NCBI GenBank assembly: GCA_051649245.1
Contig: JBOFGS010000012.1
Span: 124,001 to 188,000, forward strand
Reading direction: 5' to 3'
Length of the DNA: 64,000 bases
Origin: Brevinema_A sp051649245
GTDB lineage: Bacteria; Spirochaetota; Brevinematia; Brevinematales; Brevinemataceae
Within the stretch, counting starts at the first letter, position 1. Every line of letters starts with the position of its first letter. The notes under the pieces were generated by a model. The model did no database searches, was not told the DNA's origin, and saw nothing but the letters and a program-made list of their open reading frames with translations. The translations under genes and the position numbers were made by a program. Below are positions 54,746-62,953 of this stretch, piece after piece.

Positions 54746-57043
54746 TTATTTAGGTAAGATCGTTGTGAAACTGATAGGAACACGAAAGATTTGTTTTTCC
54801 ATATTTGCATCAGTTGTTCCTGCACTAATTGTTTTTTGTCCACCAATGAGATAAATTTTATTATTGTGAACAGCTAAGGAAGCACCGTATAAAGGTCCTG
54901 GACTAGTCCCTGGAGCTAATTTACCAGCATTTCTCCACGTAATACCTCTATTGATAGAATAGATAATGTCTCTTGTAGCAGGATTAAGCATAAAGATAAT
55001 TCCTCCATAGACCACTCCTGGAATCAAACCATCATTTGGACTATTAGCTTTTGGTGGTCCATCTGTGGTACCATCATTAACTAATTTCCAAGTATGACCA
55101 CCGTCTTTACTGCTCCAAACATCATTAACAGGATCAGCAGTTCCTGCATTATTAGTATAACCACCAACTAAAATAATTTCATCATCAATAACAAAAACAT
55201 TTGGAAGAGTTCTAGGAGTCCAGTCAGCATTATCATTTAAGATGTTCCATATAACTCCATTAAATGAACTGAGAATTCTATTTAAAAATGTTCCTGGTTG
55301 AGGTGTTCCGGAAGGTGTAGATGGAGATTGTGTTCCACCAGCTAAGAATATTTGATTCTTGTAGTTGTAAAGAGTACTTTGGTATGTCAGTACCACTGGA
55401 TCTCTATTTAAAACACGGTCTGACCAACCACTACTGGTACCAAAGTTATTTAGAAATAGGCGTTGATTATCAATAGCACTTGCACCAAAAGCGTATAATG
55501 TATCAAAATTTTGAATAGATGTTACCTTTGTAACCATTGCTTGTTGTAATGCTACAAGCACACTAGCACTACCAGGAAGTAATGCTTGACCTTTTACAAA
55601 CGTTGTACTATTGAAATTATTATTTAAATCTTCTAATGTATATACTTCGCGTTCGACAGGAGGTAATGTGTTTGGTGGTACAATACTAAATAATGTTGCT
55701 GGTGTGGTGTACCCACCTAAAATATAAATTTTATTATCGGAAACAACAGTACCTAAACCAGAACGACCAACGTTTCCTGCAAGATTATTATTAAATTCAA
55801 CATTTCTTGATTCAACAGCAGCATTATTGATAAAAAATCCACGCTCTTTGACAGCTGTTGTTATAAGGTATTGTGTTCCTTCTTTTTTATTGATCTTATC
55901 TTCAACAGCTTGTTGTGTGTTTTCAACAACAAAAAAGGATAATGTATCGTTTATTTTTGTATAACCAAAATATTTATGATGATATTGTCCAAGATTATTT
56001 AAGTTTTCTGAGGAAAGTCGATATATACCAAAGATAGGAGTTCGCTCCATAATGTAAACATCTGTATAAAAAGCACCAACTCTATTGTTATACACAGTGA
56101 TTACTTCTTCAGATGCTGCAACAGACCATACTTCTAAGTCTTGGGGATTAAAGGCTTGCTCATTATCAGTACGTACCCATAATTGATTATTTAAAGGATT
56201 TAAAGAACCATTAGGTGTTTGAAGATCTGATTGTACGCCAAATTCCCATTGAAAATTATTTTTGATTTCATTAGCAAAAACAATTAACTCTGTATTTAAC
56301 TGACTACCGTCGATTACTTTTTTTGTAAAATTTGCACGTATTCTTTCTTGAGAAAGATCAACAGAAATTCCTAAAAGGATTAAGTCACCTAATTCATTTT
56401 GAAAAGAGTAAATTGATTGGGTTGGAGATGTATTGGTACGGAATTGTATATCAAATTTTACAGTAGTATTGTTTTTTCTTTCTTGAATAATGAAGTTCCC
56501 TGTATTTAATCCTATTTCTTGACCAATAGGATAACCGGTAAATGTCCAGTTTTCAGAATCATCAGAATTGAAAATACCTGAACGAGATGTTTGAACCCAT
56601 GGATTTAATGCTGTAATGATAGATAATGAAGAACTACGATTTAAACTTTCTATGATAGATATTGTTTGATTTTGCAGAGAGTTCAACGTCTGTTCCTTTG
56701 ATCTTTGGATCGATACTTTAATTTTAGGTGATAATGAACTAGGAATGATGCTTAATGCAAGAAACGATCCGTTATAATTTCCTGTCCCTTCAAGTTTAAA
56801 TAAAGCCGTATCGTGACCTTTTGTTGATGCTTCTGTTAATTTATAAATACCAGAGGCATTTGTTGAAGGACGAGTGATTAATACTTTTTGAGTATCTGCA
56901 AAGAAAATGAATCCGGTATCATCTTGTTCATATAAACGTGCATCAATGGATTTTAAAAACTCAGAATTAAAAGTTTCAGAAATTTGTGTTAGAGTACACC
57001 CAAGTAATGTTAGAAAACTTAAAAATAAAACATTTTTTTTCAT
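54746..57043 (-). CDS. Large lipoprotein with Kelch-like repeats
   Basis: A 765-residue protein with a lipoprotein signal (KKNVLFLSFLTLLGC, Cys16). The first half (20-400) is a beta-rich region I do not recognise. The second half (about 430-765) has Kelch-type repeats, each with a glycine pair after hydrophobic residues (NKIYILGGYTTP, NQIFLAGGTQSP, DEIILVGGYTNN, NKIYLIGGQKTI), which build a beta-propeller. A DVWSSKDGGHTW stretch resembles BNR/sialidase-type turns. Probably a surface or periplasmic propeller protein; the ligand is unknown. Confidence 0.86.
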   Translation of the reverse strand: MKKNVLFLSFLTLLGCTLTQISETFNSEFLKSIDARLYEQDDTGFIFFADTQKVLITRPSTNASGIYKLTEASTKGHDTALFKLEGTGNYNGSFLALSIIPSSLSPKIKVSIQRSKEQTLNSLQNQTISIIESLNRSSSLSIITALNPWVQTSRSGIFNSDDSENWTFTGYPIGQEIGLNTGNFIIQERKNNTTVKFDIQFRTNTSPTQSIYSFQNELGDLILLGISVDLSQERIRANFTKKVIDGSQLNTELIVFANEIKNNFQWEFGVQSDLQTPNGSLNPLNNQLWVRTDNEQAFNPQDLEVWSVAASEEVITVYNNRVGAFYTDVYIMERTPIFGIYRLSSENLNNLGQYHHKYFGYTKINDTLSFFVVENTQQAVEDKINKKEGTQYLITTAVKERGFFINNAAVESRNVEFNNNLAGNVGRSGLGTVVSDNKIYILGGYTTPATLFSIVPPNTLPPVEREVYTLEDLNNNFNSTTFVKGQALLPGSASVLVALQQAMVTKVTSIQNFDTLYAFGASAIDNQRLFLNNFGTSSGWSDRVLNRDPVVLTYQSTLYNYKNQIFLAGGTQSPSTPSGTPQPGTFLNRILSSFNGVIWNILNDNADWTPRTLPNVFVIDDEIILVGGYTNNAGTADPVNDVWSSKDGGHTWKLVNDGTTDGPPKANSPNDGLIPGVVYGGIIFMLNPATRDIIYSINRGITWRNAGKLAPGTSPGPLYGASLAVHNNKIYLIGGQKTISAGTTDANMEKQIFRVPISFTTILPK

Positions 57044-57107
57044 ATAATTACCTTAATAATGAGATTTATGATATTGAGAATATCTTTTATATATTATAAT
57101 TAGAATA

Positions 57108-58520
57108 TTAATTTGATAAAATAGATTCATATTTTTTTAAAATAGGAGCAATTTCTTGTTTAAGAAAATCATCTGTTTGTTGGACAGCAAATCCAATAAA
57201 ATTACTTGCAGACAAAATTTCTTGAATTTCATGTTCTGATAAAGGAAACAAAGGATCATTTCCAAGTAGTTCAATTAAATTATTAGTTAAACCGTGTTGT
57301 TTGATATTTTTTGATGCTTCCATAGAATGATCTCGGATGATTTCGTGGATTGTCTGGCGATCCCCACCTTTTTTGACTGCATACATGAGAAGAGCTTCTG
57401 TTGCGATAAAAGGTAATTCTTCATTAATATGTTTTTCGATTATTTTTGGATAAATGTTTAGCTTATTTGCAATTTTATCACATAAAATTATTATTGCATC
57501 AGTGGCAAGAAATAGTTGAGGTATGGTCAATCTTTTATTTGCAGAGTCATCAAGTGTCCGTTCAAACCATTGAGTTGACGATACTAAACTAGGTGAGCTA
57601 CTCAATGAAATAATAAATTTTGCAATGGACGCAATTCGTTCTGATAAAATAGGATTTCGTTTATAAGCCATTGCACTTGATCCAACTTGATGTTCTTCAA
57701 AAATTTCTTCCACTTCTTTTAAATGTTGAAGTAAACGAAGATCATTGGTGAATTTATGCGCAGATTGTGCAATTTGATTTAGTACGTTAGCAACAGCAGC
57801 GTCAATTTTTCTATCGTATGTTTGACCACTCACGGGAATTGTTTTTTCAAAACCAAGCTTGTCAGCAATGAGTTGGTCTAATTTTTTGAATTTTTCATAA
57901 TCGCCATTTAATAAATCTGAAAACCCACTACCTGTTCCTACAGCACCTTTGATGCCTCGGATAGTTAATTCATTTAATAAATGATCCACCTGTTTTAAAT
58001 CCATAAGAAAACTTTGGATCCAAAGAGTCGCTCTTTTGCCAACTGTGGTAAGTTGAGCTGGTTGAAAGTGTGTAAATCCAAGGGTAGCGACTGATTTATA
58101 CTTTAATGCAAATATTGCTAGTGCGTTGATCGTATGTACAAGACCAATACGAATAATTTTTAATCCTTCTTTCATTTGAATGATATCTGTATTATCAGTC
58201 ACAAAAGCTGATGTGGCTCCCAAATGAATAATAGGACGTGCTTTTGGTGCAAGATCGCCATAAGCTTTAATATGTGCCATCACATCATGATGAAGAATTT
58301 GCTCATATTCACGAACATGTTCATAGTTGATATTGTATTGTTGAGCTTTGAGTTCGGCAATTTGTTCTTCCGTAATAGGGAGTCCAATCTCATGTTCGGC
58401 TTCTGCAAGTGCAATCCATAAACGACGCCAAGTAGCGTATTTATTATCATTGGAGAAATTTCTGAGCATATTTTCAGAGCTGTAACGTTCCATCCAAGGA
58501 GTATTGTAAAATTCAGACAT
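57108..58520 (-). CDS. purB: Adenylosuccinate lyase PurB
   Basis: PurB splits adenylosuccinate to AMP and also acts earlier in purine synthesis. The 470-residue protein has the fumarase-superfamily signature GSSAMAYKRNP near residue 280. It also has HLGATSAFVTDNTDI near 100 and GFTHFQPAQLTTVGKRATLW near 148, with the catalytic residues. Length is typical of the longer PurB group. It starts 9 bases after purA, so the two are one operon. Confidence 0.96.
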   Translation of the reverse strand: MSEFYNTPWMERYSSENMLRNFSNDNKYATWRRLWIALAEAEHEIGLPITEEQIAELKAQQYNINYEHVREYEQILHHDVMAHIKAYGDLAPKARPIIHLGATSAFVTDNTDIIQMKEGLKIIRIGLVHTINALAIFALKYKSVATLGFTHFQPAQLTTVGKRATLWIQSFLMDLKQVDHLLNELTIRGIKGAVGTGSGFSDLLNGDYEKFKKLDQLIADKLGFEKTIPVSGQTYDRKIDAAVANVLNQIAQSAHKFTNDLRLLQHLKEVEEIFEEHQVGSSAMAYKRNPILSERIASIAKFIISLSSSPSLVSSTQWFERTLDDSANKRLTIPQLFLATDAIIILCDKIANKLNIYPKIIEKHINEELPFIATEALLMYAVKKGGDRQTIHEIIRDHSMEASKNIKQHGLTNNLIELLGNDPLFPLSEHEIQEILSASNFIGFAVQQTDDFLKQEIAPILKKYESILSN

Positions 58521-58529
58521 CTTATGTTC

Positions 58530-59801
58530 CTATCTCATAATTAATTGTGAACGATCACTACCATTAGAAATCATTGAAATACGACAGTTGATTAATTCTT
58601 CAATACGATAGATAAGTTTTTGTGCATTTAGTGGAAGTTCTTTGAAAGAACGACATTTTGAAATGTCTTCATCCCACCCAGCAAGTGTTTCATAAATTGG
58701 TAAAGCAATATTATTATGGTTAATATCAGCAGGAATGTATTTTATTTCTTGACCATTGATTTCATAAGCGGTACAAATATTTATTTCTTTAAGACCTGTT
58801 AGTACATCTATCTTGGTTAATGCAATGTCTGTTAATCCATTCAATTCTACAGAATGTTTGACGACAACCGTATCCAACCATCCACAGCGTCTTGGGCGAC
58901 CTGTTGTTGAGCCGTATTCAGCTCCTTTTTCACGAAGCCACTCCCCTTGATCATTTTTTAGTTCACTGATAAATGGTCCTTCACCAACACGTGTAGCATA
59001 TGCTTTACAAACACCAATGACTCTATCAATATGTTTGGGTGCTATTCCTGAACCAACACAAGCTCCAGCAGCTGTAGGTGATGATGAGGTAACATAAGGG
59101 TAATGCCCATAATCAATATCTAACATAGATGCTTGTGATCCTTCTAGAAGGATCGTGTGGTTTGAAGAGAGTACCATATGTAGATATTCTTCAACATTTG
59201 TTATACGTGGTCTGATTTGAAGTGCCATATCCATATAATCTTCGTATATTTTTTCAAAAGATAAAGCATTATGATTAAAAATTTTAGTTAAAATTTGATT
59301 TTTGATAAAAAGAACTCGAGTAAGTTTTTCTTTAAAAAGTTTTGGATTTAATAAATCTCCTACGCGAAGACCGATACGTTCAAATTTGTCACTATAACAA
59401 GGTCCGATACCACGTTTTGTCGTACCAATTTTATTTTCACCTTTGAACTGTTCCCAAAGTTGATCTAAGAGAACATGGTACGGCATAATTAAATGTGCAC
59501 GTTCACTTATTAATACATGGTCAGTATTAATTCCACGTTGTTCGAGATTGTCAATTTCTTTGAGAAATACAGCTGGGTCAATAACAACACCGGCTCCAAG
59601 AAGGCATTTACTATTTTGGTGTAGTACACCTGATGGTAACAAATGTAGGATGAATTTTTCGCCACCAACATGAACCGTATGACCAGCATTATTCCCACCA
59701 CCAAATCTTACGACACAATCAATGTTATATCCTAAGCTGTCAATGATCTTCCCTTTTCCTTCATCACCCCATTGGGTTCCAACAATAATATTTGCAGGCA
59801 T
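58530..59801 (-). CDS. purA: Adenylosuccinate synthetase PurA
   Basis: PurA joins IMP and aspartate with GTP to make adenylosuccinate. The 423-residue protein has GTQWGDEGKGKIID at 8-21 (catalytic Asp13), NNAGHTV with His41, GTTKRGIGPCYSDK near 128 and GSTTGRPRRCGWLD near 296. All active-site motifs are present. It is the first gene of purA-purB. A promoter and a terminator-like hairpin lie in its leader (59847-59919). Confidence 0.97.
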   Translation of the reverse strand: MPANIIVGTQWGDEGKGKIIDSLGYNIDCVVRFGGGNNAGHTVHVGGEKFILHLLPSGVLHQNSKCLLGAGVVIDPAVFLKEIDNLEQRGINTDHVLISERAHLIMPYHVLLDQLWEQFKGENKIGTTKRGIGPCYSDKFERIGLRVGDLLNPKLFKEKLTRVLFIKNQILTKIFNHNALSFEKIYEDYMDMALQIRPRITNVEEYLHMVLSSNHTILLEGSQASMLDIDYGHYPYVTSSSPTAAGACVGSGIAPKHIDRVIGVCKAYATRVGEGPFISELKNDQGEWLREKGAEYGSTTGRPRRCGWLDTVVVKHSVELNGLTDIALTKIDVLTGLKEINICTAYEINGQEIKYIPADINHNNIALPIYETLAGWDEDISKCRSFKELPLNAQKLIYRIEELINCRISMISNGSDRSQLIMR

Positions 59802-59846
59802 ATTTATTTCCTTAATATAATTAATCCATATCTAATCTAATTATCA

Positions 59847-59883
59847 AAAAAAAAAACGATGACAAATTACATCGCTTTTTTTT
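59847..59883 (-). terminator. Terminator-like hairpin in the purA leader
   Basis: Minus strand GCGATG and CATCG pair around an 8-base loop, followed by a run of 11 T. It begins at the expected start of the purA transcript. It could end most purA transcripts early (attenuation). No other gene ends here. Confidence 0.5.
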
Positions 59884-59891
59884 GTCTTTTT

Positions 59892-59919
59892 ATTATACTA
59901 TATTTTCTGAAAATTTCAA
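59892..59919 (-). promoter_or_regulatory. Promoter for purA-purB
   Basis: Minus strand TTGAAA (59914-59919), 16 bases, perfect TATAAT (59892-59897), about 90 bases before the purA start. Confidence 0.65.
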
Positions 59920-60002
59920 TACTATTTTTAAAGATATTTTTTTATATAGGGAAAAAATATTGTTGTGATCATACAATCATACTACATAGTATTTTTTATA
60001 AT

Positions 60003-60032
60003 TTGACAAGATGATTAATTATTTATTATAAT
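60003..60032 (+). promoter_or_regulatory. Promoter for the small exported-protein gene
   Basis: Perfect TTGACA (60003-60008), an 18-base spacer, TATAAT (60027-60032). The leader of about 100 bases includes a stem ATTAAATCG/CGATTTAAT (60094-60126) ending just before the ribosome site GGAGA. Confidence 0.65.
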
Positions 60033-60141
60033 ATTAATTAACTATGTATTTTACTTGTTGAATTTTATATAAGTTTATAAGTTCTTTATAGCTATTAAAT
60101 CGCATTTATTTTTACGTCGATTTAATGATGGAGATATTCAC

Positions 60142-60693
60142 ATGAAAAATTTTATCTTTTTTCTGATTCTTTTAGTGCCTGTTTTTTCATATACTATTGA
60201 TGATGATCTCATAGAAGAACAAGACTCCTTTTCTGTTTGGATTAGTTTAGAACCTCAATTAGGTGCGATTGATAAAAAATTATTTGCTACAATGGGTTCT
60301 TCTATGGGTATCAGTATTCATGGATTTGCACTAGGTGCTGGGCTTCATGGTAGTTATCTTTTTGATGGTAAAACTGCCACACTAGGTGCAGATCTTATTA
60401 ATATCATTTATGGTGGTGCCATTATTGGTTATAACACTCCTACTTTAGACGGTCTTGTGGGTATGCGTTTTCATGTTTTATTAGGATATGCGACACTTGC
60501 TAATGACGTAATGAAATCCGGATACTTTACTGTAGCCCCTAGTGTATATCTTGATTTTCATCTTATGGAGAACTTTGTATTAAGTGCCGGTTTTACATAT
60601 CGTTATTTTCATAATGCTGATCGAGCTTATGGTTTTTCAAAACCTGAAAACACTCTTGCTGCGATTATCGGTTTATCATGGATGAGTGATTAA
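60142..60693 (+). CDS. Small exported, probably beta-barrel protein
   Basis: A 183-residue protein with a signal peptide (KNFIFFLILLVPVFSYT). A beta-rich, Gly/Phe/Tyr-rich body has alternating hydrophobic positions (for example LGAGLHGSYLFDGKTATLGADL, FVLSAGFTYRYFHNADRAYG), as in small outer-membrane barrels. No family recognised. It does not end in the classical C-terminal Phe. GGAG precedes the ATG. It has its own promoter and terminator. Confidence 0.75.
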   Translation: MKNFIFFLILLVPVFSYTIDDDLIEEQDSFSVWISLEPQLGAIDKKLFATMGSSMGISIHGFALGAGLHGSYLFDGKTATLGADLINIIYGGAIIGYNTPTLDGLVGMRFHVLLGYATLANDVMKSGYFTVAPSVYLDFHLMENFVLSAGFTYRYFHNADRAYGFSKPENTLAAIIGLSWMSD

Positions 60694-60718
60694 TATCAGT
60701 AATGTTAATAAGTTGATT

Positions 60719-60749
60719 AAAAAAAGCCAAGTATATACTTGGCTTTTTG
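60719..60749. terminator. Bidirectional terminator
   Basis: AAAAAGCCAAGTAT and ATACTTGGCTTTTT form a palindrome with no fixed loop, between the small exported-protein gene and the end of the antiporter gene. Confidence 0.82.
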
Positions 60750-60761
60750 ATTAATATTATT

Positions 60762-62423
60762 TTATATGGAATCTGCTGTTTTTCCAAAAATCTTCATGAC
60801 GATGAACATAATTCCAAATAACAAAGCGTAGACAATAAATAACGGAGCTTTTGATACCATTGTAAATAGTAACGCAATAATAGATAATCCTCCAACAAAT
60901 AAAGCATAGGGCATCTGTGTTTCAACGTGATTGATCATAGGACATCCTGATCCTACAGAAGACAGTATGGTACTATCTGAAATAGGAGAACAATGATCTC
61001 CAAACACAGCTCCTGCCAATACAGCACTACCTGTTGCGATCATAATAGTTGGGTCATTTTGAGAGAGTGCATGTGCTAAAGGAATCGCCAAAGGCATTAA
61101 GATACCCATCGTACCATAAGATGTTCCTGTTGCAAAGGAAATAATCATACCAATAACAAAAATTAACGCAGGTAAGATTTGAGGTACAATGACTCCGTCT
61201 AATAAATGAACTAAGAAATAATTTGTACCAAGAGTTTTGATGATAGCAGAGATTGACCAAGATAAAATCAGAGTCAGTCCTGCTGTTCCAAAGAGACTTT
61301 TTGCTCCTGTTAACCATGCATCTAATGTTTCATGAAACGTCATTGTTTTTGATAAAACAGTCATCAAAAATGCAACAATCGTTGCTAATAAAGCCGCTTG
61401 GAAGATCACAAAACTAGCACTTGATGCTCCTAATATCTCTATGAGCAAATCGTATCCTTGTAGTTGAGTGAACAAATCTGGATTTTTAGCAAGAAGACCT
61501 TTTTTCCCTTCTACATAAAATCCCAATATAGCTACAACAATCAATACTACCAACGGTACAATAGCATTCCAAGGATTGAGATTGATATTGCTTTTAGGTT
61601 CTAAAGAATTTTGTTCTATTTCTGTTTCTGAACGATTGATGATTCCTTTGAAAGCTTGTCGCTCAGCTTTAAGCATGGGACCAAAATCTCTTCTCATAAA
61701 TGCTGTCATTAATACAAATCCAAGCATTAAAATATTATAAAAACGATAAGGGATTGTTTGTAGGAATATATTGTAAATATTTGTTTCAGGCTGACCAATG
61801 ATCGTGTACGCACTTTGGATGGTACTAAGTTCAAATCCAATCCATGTCGAGATTAATGCAATAGAAGCAACTGGTGCTGCTGTGGCATCTACAATAAATG
61901 CTAATTTTTCACGAGATACATTTAGTTTATCAGTAACAGGACGCATCACAGACCCTGCAATCAACGCATTTGCGTAGTCATCAAAAAAAATGAATATGCC
62001 TAGTACCCAGCTTAGTAACTGAGCAGAACGTGGCGAATGTGCTTTTGCTGCGATTTTTTCAGCAACAGATTTAGCTCCACCATTCCGACCAATCACTGCA
62101 ATTAAGCCCCCAATAGTTATAACTTGCATAATAATTCCTGCACTAAAACTACTGTTCAAAGAAGATACAATTGTTTTAGGTACTGTGGTAAAACTTGATA
62201 TTAATTTCATAATATGAAATCCATCAGCGAGACCTAAGATAATGGCACCGGACCATAATCCTATAAATAATGATATAATCACTTGTCGTGTTAAAAAAGC
62301 TAATGTAATCGCTAACATAGGGGGGATCAATGTTAGGAATCCCAATTGCTCTGCAGTTGCTTTAGGATCTTGTCCCCACATGATCATAGGACATAACATA
62401 ATTGTTAATAGTAAATATCTCAT
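60762..62423 (-). CDS. NhaC-family Na+/H+ antiporter
   Basis: A 553-residue polytopic membrane protein of the NhaC family, exchanging sodium and protons or acting as a related organic-acid antiporter. Typical segments are FDDYANALIAGSVMRPVTD near 150, SFATGTSYGTMGILMPLAIPLA near 430 and VFGDHCSPISDSTILSS near 465. It begins with a hydrophobic stretch (RYLLLTIMLCPMIMWGQ) that looks like a cleavable signal peptide, unusual for this family. AAGGAG lies before the ATG. Confidence 0.9.
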   Translation of the reverse strand: MRYLLLTIMLCPMIMWGQDPKATAEQLGFLTLIPPMLAITLAFLTRQVIISLFIGLWSGAIILGLADGFHIMKLISSFTTVPKTIVSSLNSSFSAGIIMQVITIGGLIAVIGRNGGAKSVAEKIAAKAHSPRSAQLLSWVLGIFIFFDDYANALIAGSVMRPVTDKLNVSREKLAFIVDATAAPVASIALISTWIGFELSTIQSAYTIIGQPETNIYNIFLQTIPYRFYNILMLGFVLMTAFMRRDFGPMLKAERQAFKGIINRSETEIEQNSLEPKSNINLNPWNAIVPLVVLIVVAILGFYVEGKKGLLAKNPDLFTQLQGYDLLIEILGASSASFVIFQAALLATIVAFLMTVLSKTMTFHETLDAWLTGAKSLFGTAGLTLILSWSISAIIKTLGTNYFLVHLLDGVIVPQILPALIFVIGMIISFATGTSYGTMGILMPLAIPLAHALSQNDPTIMIATGSAVLAGAVFGDHCSPISDSTILSSVGSGCPMINHVETQMPYALFVGGLSIIALLFTMVSKAPLFIVYALLFGIMFIVMKIFGKTADSI

Positions 62424-62953
62424 TTAATCTTCTCCTTAGTATGTGTTGCTATCCTAATAATTTACCATATTAACACATAGTATCGCATTTTTTTTTATTT
62501 ATTGCAATTTTATAACTCTTCTTTATTTATAATAATTAGTTAAATATCATTAATCAATAAAGAATACTTGATATAATTGCTTTAATCTTAATAATGTTAT
62601 TTAAATCCATATTTCTATTGTTTTAGTTACGAAAAACAATCTTGCATTTTTTGTTATTTGTGCTATAATTTATACTATAATACTCTTGTTTTTGATCAAT
62701 GTAGTAAACTTTTTTTTATTTGTGCTGAAAATTTAATCAGTAAATGATCGTGATCAAATAAAAAAAATTTCCCAAATTATATGCTGAGTATCATCCTTCA
62801 AAAGAGATACGCAACTTATTTATTATTTTGGTAGGAAAATCTAGTTGAAATCAGACATAAATGTTCGTAAAACATATTTTAGATCATTATGTCTTTATTT
62901 TTCAAAATTGTATTTTAAAGTAAGTTATAAGATATTTGTTAAGGAGTAATATC
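62424..62953. other. Long regulatory spacer before the symporter gene
   Basis: 530 AT-rich bases between divergent transporter genes. I can define one plus-strand promoter (62642-62669). About 280 bases remain as a leader before the symporter gene, with a GTATC/GATAC stem near 62788-62810 and an ATGTT/AACAT hairpin near 62860-62875. No known riboswitch consensus is visible and no small gene. Confidence 0.5.
62642..62669 (+). promoter_or_regulatory. Promoter for the symporter gene
   Basis: TTGCAT (62642-62647), 16 bases, perfect TATAAT (62664-62669). A second TATAAT lies at 62676-62681. Either gives a leader of about 270 bases. Confidence 0.55.

Larger units (their letters stand above)
59802..60141. 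other. Divergent regulatory region of purA and the small exported-protein gene
   Basis: 340 bases, very AT-rich. They hold the purA promoter with a leader hairpin (59847-59919) on the minus strand and the promoter at 60003-60032 on the plus strand, whose leader carries a stem next to the ribosome site. No reading frame of note. Confidence 0.55.

Noticed and set aside
62780..62815. A GCTGAG motif resembling the TPP riboswitch
   Set aside because: The other conserved TPP elements (such as the CTGA(T)C box and GGG partner) are missing.
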